The position numbers were made by a program, and so were the translations under genes. Positions 8,344 to 16,703 of a stretch of 64,000 nt of DNA are shown one piece after another. The stretch is taken from NCBI RefSeq assembly GCF_051962475.1, contig NZ_JBQCCF010000016.1:1-64000 (forward strand), given 5' to 3'. Under the pieces are notes generated by a model. It had not been told where the DNA came from and searched no databases. It saw nothing but the letters and a program-made list of their open reading frames with translations. Position 1 is the stretch's first letter; the number at the start of each line of letters is the position of its first letter. Origin of the DNA: Dyella_A sp051962475 (GTDB lineage: Bacteria > Pseudomonadota > Gammaproteobacteria > Xanthomonadales > Rhodanobacteraceae).

Positions 8344-8362
8344 CGCGCACCTTCTGTGGGCG

Positions 8363-9478
8363 CTACTCGGGCCGGTGGGGTGCGGCGAGGTAGTCCTCGC
8401 TCTGCATCTCAATCAGCCGCGATTCGGTGCGGCCGAACTCGGCGCGCAGGCGCTCGCCGTCGTACAGCTCGGTGATCGGCGCGGCGGCCGAGAGCACCAG
8501 CTTCACGCGGCGGTCGTAGAACTCGTCCACCAATTGCACGAAGCGCTTGGCCGCGTCCTCGCTGTACACGGTGAACTGCGGCACGTTGGAGATCAGGATG
8601 GTGGCGGAGGATTTCGCCAGCGCGATGTAGTCGGCCACCGCACGCGGGCCTTCGCACAGCGCGTCGAACGCGAACCACAGCACGCCCTCGGCGCGCCGGC
8701 GCAGCGGCACGTCGCGGCCGTTGAGGGCGATCGCGCCGCCGTCGACGGGTTCGTCCTGCGCCTGGCTGGCGAAGATGCGCGTCAGCGCGCGCTCGGCTTC
8801 CGCGCCAGGGGGCGTGAGGTACACCGGCGCCTGGCTCAGCGCGCGCAGGCGCCAGTCGCGCGAGGACACCATCTCCACCACCTGGCAATGCTTCTCCAGC
8901 AGCGCGATCGCCGGCAGGAAGCGCGCGCGCTGCAGGCCGTCGCGGTACAGGTTGGCCGGCGCGGTGTTGGAGGTGGTGACCAGGCTCACGCCGCGCACGA
9001 ACAGCGCGTCTAGCAGGTTGGCCAGGATCATCGCGTCGCCGATGTCGCTGACCAGGAACTCGTCCAGGCACAGCACGCGGCATCGTGCAGCGATGCGCGC
9101 GGCGACTTCCACCAGCGGATCGGCGCGCTCGCCCAGACTGCGCAGCTCGGCGTGCACTTCGCCCATGAAGCGATGGAAGTGCCGGCGCAGCGAGGTGCCG
9201 GCCGGCAGGCCGGCGACGAACAGGTCCATCAGGAAGGTCTTGCCGCGCCCCACGCTGCCCCACAGGTACAGGCCGGGCACGGCGTTCACCGGGTCGCTGC
9301 CGAGCAGGCTCTTGAGCCGGCCGAACAGGCCGGGGCTCTCCGGCACGGCGCACAGCGCCGCGTGCATGCGGTCGAACTCCGGCAGCACGGCGAGCTGGGC
9401 CGGATCGCTCTCCCAGCGATGGGCGGCCACGCCTTCGTGGTAGCGCGCGCTGGGCGCGCCGGATGCGGTATCGGTCAT
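8363..9478 (-). CDS. zapE: Cell division protein ZapE (AFG1-like ATPase)
   Basis: A 371-residue P-loop ATPase that binds FtsZ and helps Z-ring constriction in other gammaproteobacteria. Walker A is GSVGRGKTF, followed by LMDLF and the HFHRFMGEVHAEL block. Walker B is LCLDEFLVSDIGDAMIL, and sensor-1 is LVTTSNTAP. The C-terminal YIALAKSSATILISNVP and RRVKLVLSAAAP blocks also match ZapE/AFG1. Length agrees with the family (about 370). It starts 16 bp after the hydrolase gene stop, so the two are probably co-transcribed. Confidence 0.94.
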   Translation of the reverse strand: MTDTASGAPSARYHEGVAAHRWESDPAQLAVLPEFDRMHAALCAVPESPGLFGRLKSLLGSDPVNAVPGLYLWGSVGRGKTFLMDLFVAGLPAGTSLRRHFHRFMGEVHAELRSLGERADPLVEVAARIAARCRVLCLDEFLVSDIGDAMILANLLDALFVRGVSLVTTSNTAPANLYRDGLQRARFLPAIALLEKHCQVVEMVSSRDWRLRALSQAPVYLTPPGAEAERALTRIFASQAQDEPVDGGAIALNGRDVPLRRRAEGVLWFAFDALCEGPRAVADYIALAKSSATILISNVPQFTVYSEDAAKRFVQLVDEFYDRRVKLVLSAAAPITELYDGERLRAEFGRTESRLIEMQSEDYLAAPHRPE

Positions 9479-9494
9479 GGGAAAACCGGAGGGC

Positions 9495-10181
9495 TCAGGT
9501 GCGCTCGGGCGGCAGCCAGCGGCGTGCCTCGGCCTTCACCGCGCCGCGCAGGTCCATCAGTCGGCGATGGAAGAAGTGCCCGGTCTCGGGCATGCGCACC
9601 AGCTCGGGTTTCACCTCGAGGCTGTCGATCCAGTCGAACACCGCCTGCGGCTCGACCACCTCGTCTTCCTCGCCCATCACCACCAGCCACGGGCAGGTCG
9701 GCAGCTCGAAGCCGTCGAACGGCCAGCGCCCGGCGGGCGGAGCGATGCTGATCAGCGCGTCGGCACCCAGCCGCACCGCATTGCGGATAGTGACGTAGCT
9801 GCCGAAGGAGAACCCGGCCAGCCACAGCGCCTCGCCGGGGCGCACGCGGCGCACCCAGTCGGCCACGGCGCCGAGATCATCGCCTTCGCCGTTGCCTTCG
9901 TCGTAGGCGCCTTCCGATTCGCCCGTGCCGCGGAAGTTGAAGCGCACCGTATCCAGGCCCGACTCGCGCAGCGCGCGCTCGACCATCGTCACCACCTTGT
10001 TGTGCATGGTGCCGCCCTGCACGGGGTTGGGATGGCAGACGATCGCCACCCCACGTCGCGCGCCGGGGCGCTCGGCCACATCGGTGATGGTCTCCAGCAG
10101 GCCGGCCGGGCCGCGCAGCATGAAGCTGGCCGCCTGCTCGGGAAAACTGGCCGGGTCGGCGGGAAGCGAGAGCATGTTCAT
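9495..10181 (-). CDS. Alpha/beta hydrolase (YsgA/CocE-like serine hydrolase)
   Basis: A 228-residue alpha/beta hydrolase. VAIVCHPNPVQGGTMHNKVV is the oxyanion block, VRFNFRGTGESEG the second strand, and LAGFSFGSYV the nucleophile elbow (GxSxG with Ser). The acid is in VVMGEEDEVVEP and the catalytic His in PETGHFFH. The family is widespread next to housekeeping genes, and its natural substrate is not established. I chose ATG 10181 (MNMLSLP); the frame stays open further upstream, but there it runs antisense through acpH and is not coding. It leads zapE and is divergent from acpH with 60 bp between. Confidence 0.88.
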   Translation of the reverse strand: MNMLSLPADPASFPEQAASFMLRGPAGLLETITDVAERPGARRGVAIVCHPNPVQGGTMHNKVVTMVERALRESGLDTVRFNFRGTGESEGAYDEGNGEGDDLGAVADWVRRVRPGEALWLAGFSFGSYVTIRNAVRLGADALISIAPPAGRWPFDGFELPTCPWLVVMGEEDEVVEPQAVFDWIDSLEVKPELVRMPETGHFFHRRLMDLRGAVKAEARRWLPPERT

Positions 10182-10241
10182 GGTGCGGATGATAACTGCC
10201 CGGCTTGTCGATCGCCCGCCACGGCTCCATCTACAGTCACC

Positions 10242-10841
10242 ATGAACCATCTCGCGCACGCCCTGCTGGCCGGTGACGACGAGGCGTTGCGCCTGGGCGG
10301 CATGCTGGGCGACTTCGTGCGCGGTGCCCCCGATGCCGCATGGCCGCGCGAGGTGGCCGGCGGTATCCGCCTGCATCGCGCCATCGACGTCTACACCGAT
10401 GCGCATCCCGAAGTGCTGGCAGCCAAGGCCCGCCTGGCACCGCCGTATCGCCGCTACGCCGGCATCCTGCTCGACATGTGGTTCGACCATTGCCTGGCGC
10501 GCGACTTCGCGCGTTGGGCGGCGGTGCCGCTGCAGTCGTTCTCCCGCGACCTGCGCGCGCTGCTGCACGAGCGCGAGGCGCAGTTGCCGCCACCGCTGCA
10601 GCGCTTCCTCGTCTACATGCAAACCCACGATCTGCCGGCCGGCTACGCGCAGCCACAGGTGCTCGGGCGGGCGCTCGCCGGGATCGGCCAGCGCTTGCAG
10701 CGTGCCAATCCGCTGGCCGACGCCCTGCCGGTGCTGCAGGCGCAGGCGGGCGCGCTGGACCGGCATTTCGAGGCGTTCTTCCCCGAGCTGCAGGCGTTTG
10801 CGCGCGGGTGGATCGAGCAGGAGCGGATGGGGCCGGACTGA
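10242..10841 (+). CDS. acpH: Acyl-carrier-protein phosphodiesterase
   Basis: A 199-residue protein that removes the 4'-phosphopantetheine arm from ACP. MNHLAHALLAG, GGMLGDFVRG, GIRLHRAID and YTDAHP are the conserved HD-like motifs of AcpH (DUF479). RRYAGILLDMWFDHCLARDF supplies further conserved Asp/His residues. The length matches the family (about 195). The ATG at 10242 coincides with the family N-terminus, although the frame is open upstream. A bidirectional terminator follows. Confidence 0.92.
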   Translation: MNHLAHALLAGDDEALRLGGMLGDFVRGAPDAAWPREVAGGIRLHRAIDVYTDAHPEVLAAKARLAPPYRRYAGILLDMWFDHCLARDFARWAAVPLQSFSRDLRALLHEREAQLPPPLQRFLVYMQTHDLPAGYAQPQVLGRALAGIGQRLQRANPLADALPVLQAQAGALDRHFEAFFPELQAFARGWIEQERMGPD

Positions 10842-10931
10842 GGCGAGCCGCGACGCGACGGATCGTGCGCGGGCGGCACAGCGCCGCGGTTGCCCCCTCA
10901 TCCCAGGCTTCTATTCCTTGGGAAGGGCAAA

Positions 10932-10965
10932 ACGAAAAACGCCGCCTCGCGGCGGCGTTTTCGTT
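10932..10965. terminator. Bidirectional terminator between acpH and the cytochrome gene
   Basis: AACGCCGCC-TCGC-GGCGGCGTT with A and T runs on both flanks (CGAAAA and TTTTCG). It serves the convergent genes acpH (plus) and the c-type cytochrome (minus). Confidence 0.88.
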
Positions 10966-10984
10966 TGCGGTATCGAGCCGCGGC

Positions 10985-11518
10985 TTACTTCGCCTGGTCG
11001 GTGATCCAGGTGACGGCGGCCTTCACCTGGGCGTCGGTCAGCGAGGGATTGCCGCCCTTGGCCGGCATCATGTTGCCGTCCGGGCCCTTGTAGCCTTCGA
11101 TCGCGTGCTTCACGAGGGTATCCAGGCCCTGCGCCAGGCGCGGTGCCCAGGCGGCCTTGTCGCCCAGCTTCGGCGCGCCAGCGACGCCGGCGGTGTGGCA
11201 GCTGTGGCAGAGGTTGTCGTAGATGGTCTTGCCGTCGGTGGTGCCGCCGTAGGCGACCTGCGAGGCGGCGGCCTTGGCCGCGGCTTCCTCGGCGGCGGCC
11301 ATCGCCGCGCGGCCGGTATCGCCGGCGTACACCGCGCCGACCGGCGCAATGCGCGCTTCCACCTGCTGCGGCGCGTTCGGGTTGGTTTCCTTCGGCTCGT
11401 GGTTGTAGATCGCCCAGCCGAGGCTGATCAGCAGCACGGTCAGCACACTCAGGCCCGCGATCAGCATCGAGAACTGACGCATGAAGCTCTGATCGGATTT
11501 GGTCAGGGAACCGCTCAC
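10985..11518 (-). CDS. Membrane-anchored cytochrome c5-like protein
   Basis: A 177-residue monohaem cytochrome. Residues about 17-38 (MLIAGLSVLTVLLISLGWAI) form an N-terminal membrane anchor. An Ala-rich linker follows, then the haem site NLCHSCH with the axial Met in GNMMPAKGG. The c5 family passes electrons in the periplasm between respiratory complexes. The linker region AAMAAAEEAAAKAAASQ looks helical. Its own promoter should lie in 11519-11886. Confidence 0.9.
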   Translation of the reverse strand: MSGSLTKSDQSFMRQFSMLIAGLSVLTVLLISLGWAIYNHEPKETNPNAPQQVEARIAPVGAVYAGDTGRAAMAAAEEAAAKAAASQVAYGGTTDGKTIYDNLCHSCHTAGVAGAPKLGDKAAWAPRLAQGLDTLVKHAIEGYKGPDGNMMPAKGGNPSLTDAQVKAAVTWITDQAK

Positions 11519-11886
11519 GAACGTACTCCAGTCAAAAAGTAGGGCTGGCGGGCCGCCATTGGCCGTCCGAGCCGCTGCGCGGGGCCGTCCTTCGACGAAG
11601 GCGACGCGGCAACCGCGGGATTATAGACGAAGCCCGGCGCAAGTTTCAGCGCGCCGCCGTGGCGGCCAGTCGCAGCCCGGGGTATCGTGCGCGGGATCGG
11701 ATCGCGCCCACTCCCCGTGTTGCATGGCCCAAGCGGCCTCCACCCTGCCATCGGTCATGGCGGACCCATGTCAACCGGCAGTGTCCGGGGTCGTTGATCT
11801 GAACCTATTCTTTTTCCGCCACTCAGACAGTGCGCGCATGCCGCGCGCCGGGGCTTGGGCCCTGCCGTTCCAACCGGGAGTTTTAC
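11519..11886. other. Divergent intergenic region between cytochrome c5 and the RND operon
   Basis: A 368-bp non-coding stretch between divergent genes. It must hold both promoters. I could not define convincing -35/-10 pairs or an operator, and no regulator gene (TetR, MarR or two-component) adjoins the pump. Short open frames here have no ribosome site and no protein-like composition. Confidence 0.5.
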
Positions 11887-13143
11887 ATGTCGCGTTTTTG
11901 GAAGATCGCGCTGATCGTTGTTGCCGTGCTCGTGGTGGCAGCGGTCGGAGTCCGCCTGCTGCACAAGCCTGCTCCCCGACCTGGCGCCCAGGCTGGTGCC
12001 CAGGCCGATGCCTCCGGCAAGAAGGATGGCCCGGAGGCCAAGGAAGCCGATCCAGTGCCGGTGACGGTGGAGCCGGTGAGCGTGCAGAACGTGCCGGTAT
12101 ATCTGACTGCACTGGGCACCGTGCAGGCGCTCAACACCGTGACGGTGAGCCCGCAGATCGGCGGCCTGCTGATGAAGCTCAACTTCACCGAAGGCCAGGA
12201 AGTGACCAAGGGCCAGGTGCTTGCCGAAATCGACCCGCGCTCGCTGCAGGCCTCCTACGACCAGGCCGCCGCACGCAAGCGCCAGGACGCGGCGCAGCTG
12301 GCCACCGCACGCAGCAACCTGGCGCGCAGCCTCGACCTCGCCAAGCAGGGCTACATCTCCAAGCAGGATATGGACACATTGCAGAACACGGTCAGCCAGT
12401 ACGAGGCGACCGTGGCGGCGGACGAGGCAGCCATCAATGACGCCAAGGTGCAGCTGGGCTACACCAAGGTGCTGGCGCCGATCACCGGCATGGCCGGCAT
12501 CCGCGGCGTCGACCCGGGCAACATCGTCACCACCACCTCGTCCATCGTCACGTTGACCGAGGTCCATCCGATCAACGTGATCTTCCCGCTGCCGGAGCAG
12601 AACGTGGAGCTGGTGCGCTCCTCGCAGCAGCGCGGCGAGCCGCTGGAAGTGGCCGCGCTGGACAGCGCCGGCAGCAAGGTCATCGCCGGCAAGGGCGTGC
12701 TCAAGGTGATCAACAACCAGATCGACACCAGCACCGGCACGTTCAACCTCAAGGCGGAATTTCCCAATGAGGAGAACGCGTTGTTCCCCGGCCAGTTCGT
12801 CAACGTGCGGATGAAGGTGAACACGGTGCAGGGCGGTCTGGTGATTCCGTCGCAGGCGGTACAGCGCGGCCCGGATGGCGACTACGTCTATCAGCTGCAG
12901 TCCGACAACACGGTCAAGATGCAGTCGGTGACCACCGGCCAGGAAGTGGGCGACAGCCATGTGATGGTGACGCAGGGCCTGAAGGCCGGCGACAAGGTGG
13001 TTACCGAGGGCCAGTTCCGCCTCAAGCCGGGCAGCAAGGTCAAGGCGCTCAAGCCGGGCGAAGTGCCGGCCGCGCCGACCGAGGAAGAGCTCAAGAAGGC
13101 GGCGCAGGACAACAAGGGTGGTCGCCGCGGTCGCCGCGGTTGA
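11887..13143 (+). CDS. RND efflux periplasmic adaptor (MdtA/MexA family)
   Basis: A 418-residue membrane fusion protein linking an inner-membrane RND pump to an outer-membrane channel. Residues 5-22 are a membrane anchor (no lipobox). VTVSPQIGGLLMKLNFTEGQEV and GQVLAEIDPR are the first half of the lipoyl/barrel-sandwich domain, then comes the hairpin, and LGYTKVLAPITGMAG is the second half. FPLPEQNVELV and IDTSTGTFNLKAEFPN are beta-barrel signatures of the MdtA subgroup. The C-terminus is unusually basic (GGRRGRRG). It leads two RND permease genes, as in mdtABC. The ATG follows GGGAG. Confidence 0.92.
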   Translation: MSRFWKIALIVVAVLVVAAVGVRLLHKPAPRPGAQAGAQADASGKKDGPEAKEADPVPVTVEPVSVQNVPVYLTALGTVQALNTVTVSPQIGGLLMKLNFTEGQEVTKGQVLAEIDPRSLQASYDQAAARKRQDAAQLATARSNLARSLDLAKQGYISKQDMDTLQNTVSQYEATVAADEAAINDAKVQLGYTKVLAPITGMAGIRGVDPGNIVTTTSSIVTLTEVHPINVIFPLPEQNVELVRSSQQRGEPLEVAALDSAGSKVIAGKGVLKVINNQIDTSTGTFNLKAEFPNEENALFPGQFVNVRMKVNTVQGGLVIPSQAVQRGPDGDYVYQLQSDNTVKMQSVTTGQEVGDSHVMVTQGLKAGDKVVTEGQFRLKPGSKVKALKPGEVPAAPTEEELKKAAQDNKGGRRGRRG

Positions 13144-13260
13144 TCCAGCGCACCGCGGCCGGCCCGATGGCTGGCCGCGCTGCTCGGACGAGAGGCGTCC
13201 GGGCGCACCACCACTGACGGTCGGGCACGTGCCCCGCCACTGACGGCAGACCAGGACACC

Positions 13261-16200
13261 ATGGGATTCTCATCGCTTTTCATCCGACGCCCGATCGCCA
13301 CCTCGCTGCTGATGGTGGCCGTGCTGCTGCTGGGCGTGCTCGGCTATCGCCAGCTGCCGGTGTCGGCGCTGCCGGAGATCGATGCGCCCAGTCTGGTGGT
13401 CACCACCCAGTATCCGGGCGCCAGCGCGGCGACCATGGCGGCGCTGGTCACCACGCCGCTGGAGCGCCAGTTCGGGCAGATCTCCGGGTTGTCGATGATG
13501 AGCTCGGATTCGTCCGCCGGCCTGTCGACGATCGTGCTGCAGTTCAACATGGACCGCGACATCGATATCGCCGCGCAGGACGTGCAGTCGGCGATCAGTA
13601 CCTCCAAGGGCACGCTGCCGAACAACTTGCCGTACCCGCCGGTGTACAACCGCGTGAACCCGGCCGATGCGCCCATCCTCACGCTGATGCTCACCTCCGA
13701 CAGCCGCGCGCTGCGTGACGTCAACGACCTGGCCGATTCGATCATCGCCCAGAAGCTCTCGCAGGTGCAGGGCGTGGGCCTGGTGTCGATCGCCGGCAAC
13801 GTGCGCCCGGCCGTGCGCGTACAGGTGAATCCGGCGCAGCTGTCCAACCTCGGCCTCACCTTGGAGGACGTGCGCAGCGCACTCAGCCAGGCCAACGTCA
13901 ACGCGCCCAAGGGCACGCTCAACGGTAAGACGCAGAGCTACTCCATCGGCACCAACGATCAGCTGGTCGACGCCGCGCAGTACAAGAACACCATCATCAG
14001 CTACAAGAACGGCGCGCCGGTGCGCCTGTCCGACGTGGCCAGCGTGGTCGACGGTGTGGAGAACGACCAGCTCGCCGCCTGGGCCAACGGCAAGCCTGCG
14101 GTGCTGCTGGACATCCGCCGCCAGCCGGGCGCGAACATCGTCAAGACGGTGGAGCAGATCCGCGCCACGCTGCCGTCGCTGAAGGCCGTGCTGCCGGCGG
14201 ACGTGCACCTGGACGTATTCGCCGATCGCACCATCACCATCCGCGCCTCGGTGCACGACGTGCAGTTCACCCTGATCCTCACCATCTTCCTGGTGGTGGC
14301 GGTGATCTTCGTGTTCCTGCGCCGGCTGTGGGCTACGATCATTCCGTCGGTGGCGGTGCCGCTGTCCCTGATGGGCACGTTCGGCGTGATGTCGTTCGCC
14401 GGCATGTCGCTGGATAACCTCTCGCTGATGGCGCTCACCGTGGCCACCGGTTTCGTGGTGGACGATGCGATCGTGATGATCGAGAACATCGTGCGCTACA
14501 TCGAGCAGGGCAGGAGCGGCAAGGAGGCGGCCGAGATCGGCGCCAAGGAAATCGGCTTCACCGTGCTGTCGCTCACCGTGTCGCTGGTGGCGGTGTTCCT
14601 GCCGCTGCTGCTGATGCCCGGCGTCACCGGGCGGCTGTTCCACGAGTTCGCCTGGGTGCTGACCATGGCGGTCACCATCTCTATGCTGGTGTCGCTGACG
14701 CTGACGCCGATGATGTGCGCCTACCTGCTCAAGCCCGATCAGCTGCCGATGGGCGATGAGCACCACGCCGCGCACGCCGGCAGCGGCAAGCGCGACCTGT
14801 GGTCGCGCACCGTGCGCCTGTACGAGCGCACGCTGGACTGGGTGCTCGATCACCAGCGCCTGACCATGCTGGTGGCCTCGATCACGATCGTGATCACGGT
14901 GCTGCTGTACATCGCCATCCCCAAGGGCCTGCTGCCCGAGCAGGACACCGGCCTGATCACCGGCGTGGTGCAGGCCGACGAAAACGTCGCCTTCCCGCAG
15001 ATGGAGGCGCGCACCAAGGCGGTGGCCGACGCGCTGCGCAAGAATCCCGCGGTGAGCGGTGTAGCGGCGTTCATCGGCGCCGGCTCGATCAACCCCACGC
15101 TCAACCAGGGCCAGCTGTCGATCGTGCTGAAGGACCGCGCCGACCGTGAGGGTCTGGACAAGGTGCTGCCCAGCCTGCAGGCCGCAGTGGCGAACATTCC
15201 CGGCGTGGCGCTGTATCTCAAGCCGGTGCAGGACGTCACCCTGGACAGCCGCGTCTCGGCCACCGAGTACCAGTACGCGCTGTCCGACGTGAGCTCCACC
15301 GAGCTGGCCGGCTACGCCGAAAAGATGACCCAGGCGCTGCGCCAGCGCCCCGAGCTGGCCGATGTCGACAACAACCTCGCCGACTCGGGCAACGCGCTCA
15401 AGCTCACCATCGATCGCGACAAGGCCAGCCGCCTGGGTGTGCCGGTGCAGAGCATCGACGACACGCTGTACGACGCGTTTGGCCAGCGGCAGATATCCAC
15501 CATCTTCACCCAGCTCAACCAGTACCGCGTGGTGCTGGAGGTCGCGCCGCAGTTCCGCAACAGCGACGACCTGATGAACAAGCTCACCGTGCGCGGCAAC
15601 GGCAACGGCGCGCTCACCGGCTCCAACGCCACCAGCTTCGGCCAGCTCACATCGAGCAACTCGGCCACGCCCTCGGGCATCGGCAACACCGGCAACGTCG
15701 GCTTCCAGATCGGCGGCGGCGGCACCATTCCGATCTCTTCGCTGGCCACCGCCGAATACACAAGCGCGCCGTTGGTGGTCAGCCACCAGCAGCAGTTGCC
15801 GGCGGTGACACTCTCGTTCAATCTGGCGCCGGGCTATTCGCTGTCGCAGGGCGTGGAAGCGATCAACGAGGTGGTCAAGCAGCTCAACCTGCCGCCGCAG
15901 GTGCGCGGCGAGTTCGTCGGCAAGGCGGCGGAGTTCTCCTCCTCGCTGGGCGACGAGGTGCTGCTGCTGCTCGCCTCGGTGATCGTGATCTACATCGTGC
16001 TGGGCGTGCTGTACGAGAGCTACATCCACCCGATCACGATCATCTCCACCCTGCCGCCGGCCGGCGTGGGCGCGCTGTTGGCGCTGATCCTGTGCGGCAT
16101 GAGTCTGTCGGTGGACGGCATCGTCGGCATCGTGCTCTTGATCGGCATCGTGAAAAAGAACGCGATCATGATGATCGACTTCGCGATCGAGGCGCAGCGC

Positions 16201-16497
16201 GAGGGCATGGGGCCGCGCGAGGCGATCCGCCGCGCCTGCCTGCTGCGCTTCCGCCCGATCATGATGACCACCGCGGCGGCCATGCTCGGCGCCTTGCCGC
16301 TCGCCCTGGGCAACGGCATTGGCGCGGAACTGCGCCGGCCGTTGGGCGTGTCCATCGTCGGCGGCCTGCTGCTGTCGCAACTGGTGACGCTGTACACCAC
16401 GCCGGTGATCTACCTCTACATGGAGCGGTTCTCCGACTGGCTGCGCCACCGCCGCGAGCAGCGCGCGCTGGCCCAGGCCGAGCGCGGCGCGGCATAA
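13261..16497 (+). CDS. RND multidrug efflux permease (MdtB/MdtC-like), first of two
   Basis: A 1,078-residue HAE1-family proton/drug antiporter with 12 membrane segments and two large periplasmic loops. N-terminal FIRRPIATSLLMVAVLLLG matches the family. TM4 has VDDAIVMIENI, the essential Asp pair. TM10 has LIGIVKKNAIMMIDFAIEA, the essential Lys. The length is slightly above the usual 1,040 because of a Gly/Ser/Asn-rich insertion (about residues 779-822, from NGNGALTGSNA to GGGGTIP) in the second periplasmic half. It lies 118 bp after the adaptor gene. Two different permeases in tandem suggest a hetero-oligomeric pump as in MdtBC. Confidence 0.93.
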   Translation: MGFSSLFIRRPIATSLLMVAVLLLGVLGYRQLPVSALPEIDAPSLVVTTQYPGASAATMAALVTTPLERQFGQISGLSMMSSDSSAGLSTIVLQFNMDRDIDIAAQDVQSAISTSKGTLPNNLPYPPVYNRVNPADAPILTLMLTSDSRALRDVNDLADSIIAQKLSQVQGVGLVSIAGNVRPAVRVQVNPAQLSNLGLTLEDVRSALSQANVNAPKGTLNGKTQSYSIGTNDQLVDAAQYKNTIISYKNGAPVRLSDVASVVDGVENDQLAAWANGKPAVLLDIRRQPGANIVKTVEQIRATLPSLKAVLPADVHLDVFADRTITIRASVHDVQFTLILTIFLVVAVIFVFLRRLWATIIPSVAVPLSLMGTFGVMSFAGMSLDNLSLMALTVATGFVVDDAIVMIENIVRYIEQGRSGKEAAEIGAKEIGFTVLSLTVSLVAVFLPLLLMPGVTGRLFHEFAWVLTMAVTISMLVSLTLTPMMCAYLLKPDQLPMGDEHHAAHAGSGKRDLWSRTVRLYERTLDWVLDHQRLTMLVASITIVITVLLYIAIPKGLLPEQDTGLITGVVQADENVAFPQMEARTKAVADALRKNPAVSGVAAFIGAGSINPTLNQGQLSIVLKDRADREGLDKVLPSLQAAVANIPGVALYLKPVQDVTLDSRVSATEYQYALSDVSSTELAGYAEKMTQALRQRPELADVDNNLADSGNALKLTIDRDKASRLGVPVQSIDDTLYDAFGQRQISTIFTQLNQYRVVLEVAPQFRNSDDLMNKLTVRGNGNGALTGSNATSFGQLTSSNSATPSGIGNTGNVGFQIGGGGTIPISSLATAEYTSAPLVVSHQQQLPAVTLSFNLAPGYSLSQGVEAINEVVKQLNLPPQVRGEFVGKAAEFSSSLGDEVLLLLASVIVIYIVLGVLYESYIHPITIISTLPPAGVGALLALILCGMSLSVDGIVGIVLLIGIVKKNAIMMIDFAIEAQREGMGPREAIRRACLLRFRPIMMTTAAAMLGALPLALGNGIGAELRRPLGVSIVGGLLLSQLVTLYTTPVIYLYMERFSDWLRHRREQRALAQAERGAA

Positions 16498-16532
16498 CGT
16501 CGCCCCATCGGGGCTCGCCCTAACAGCTTGGT

Positions 16533-16567
16533 GCACACGGCCCGCCCCCTGGCGGGCCGTGTGCTTT
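16533..16567 (+). terminator. Strong hairpin between the two RND permease genes
   Basis: A perfect 14-bp GC-rich stem (16533-16546 with 16551-16564) with a CCCT loop, followed by only TTT. It could be a partial terminator that lowers the second permease relative to the first, or an mRNA-stabilising hairpin. It lies 35 bp after the first permease stop. Confidence 0.6.
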
Positions 16568-16703
16568 CTGGGGCCTGCAAAAAAGCTTCGCGAACGCCGC
16601 TCGCGGTTCAACCCATTGCCGCTTCGTGCGTTGGGGATGCGATGATTGGCGAACGCCCCGCGCGCCGCGTCCTCCCCCCGCGACCAGGCCCAAGTTCCAA
16701 CCC

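Noticed and set aside
13141..13260. Short direct repeat CCACTGACGG (twice) between the adaptor and first permease genes
   Set aside because: Only 10 bp and no sign of function; likely chance or slippage.
13270..16611. Very long antisense open frame opposite the first RND permease (1,113 codons), and similar ones opposite the second permease, the TonB receptor, fdsA and icd
   Set aside because: They are mirror frames produced by high-GC codon bias: His/Arg/Gln-rich, no motifs, no ribosome sites, and opposite genes with clear families.
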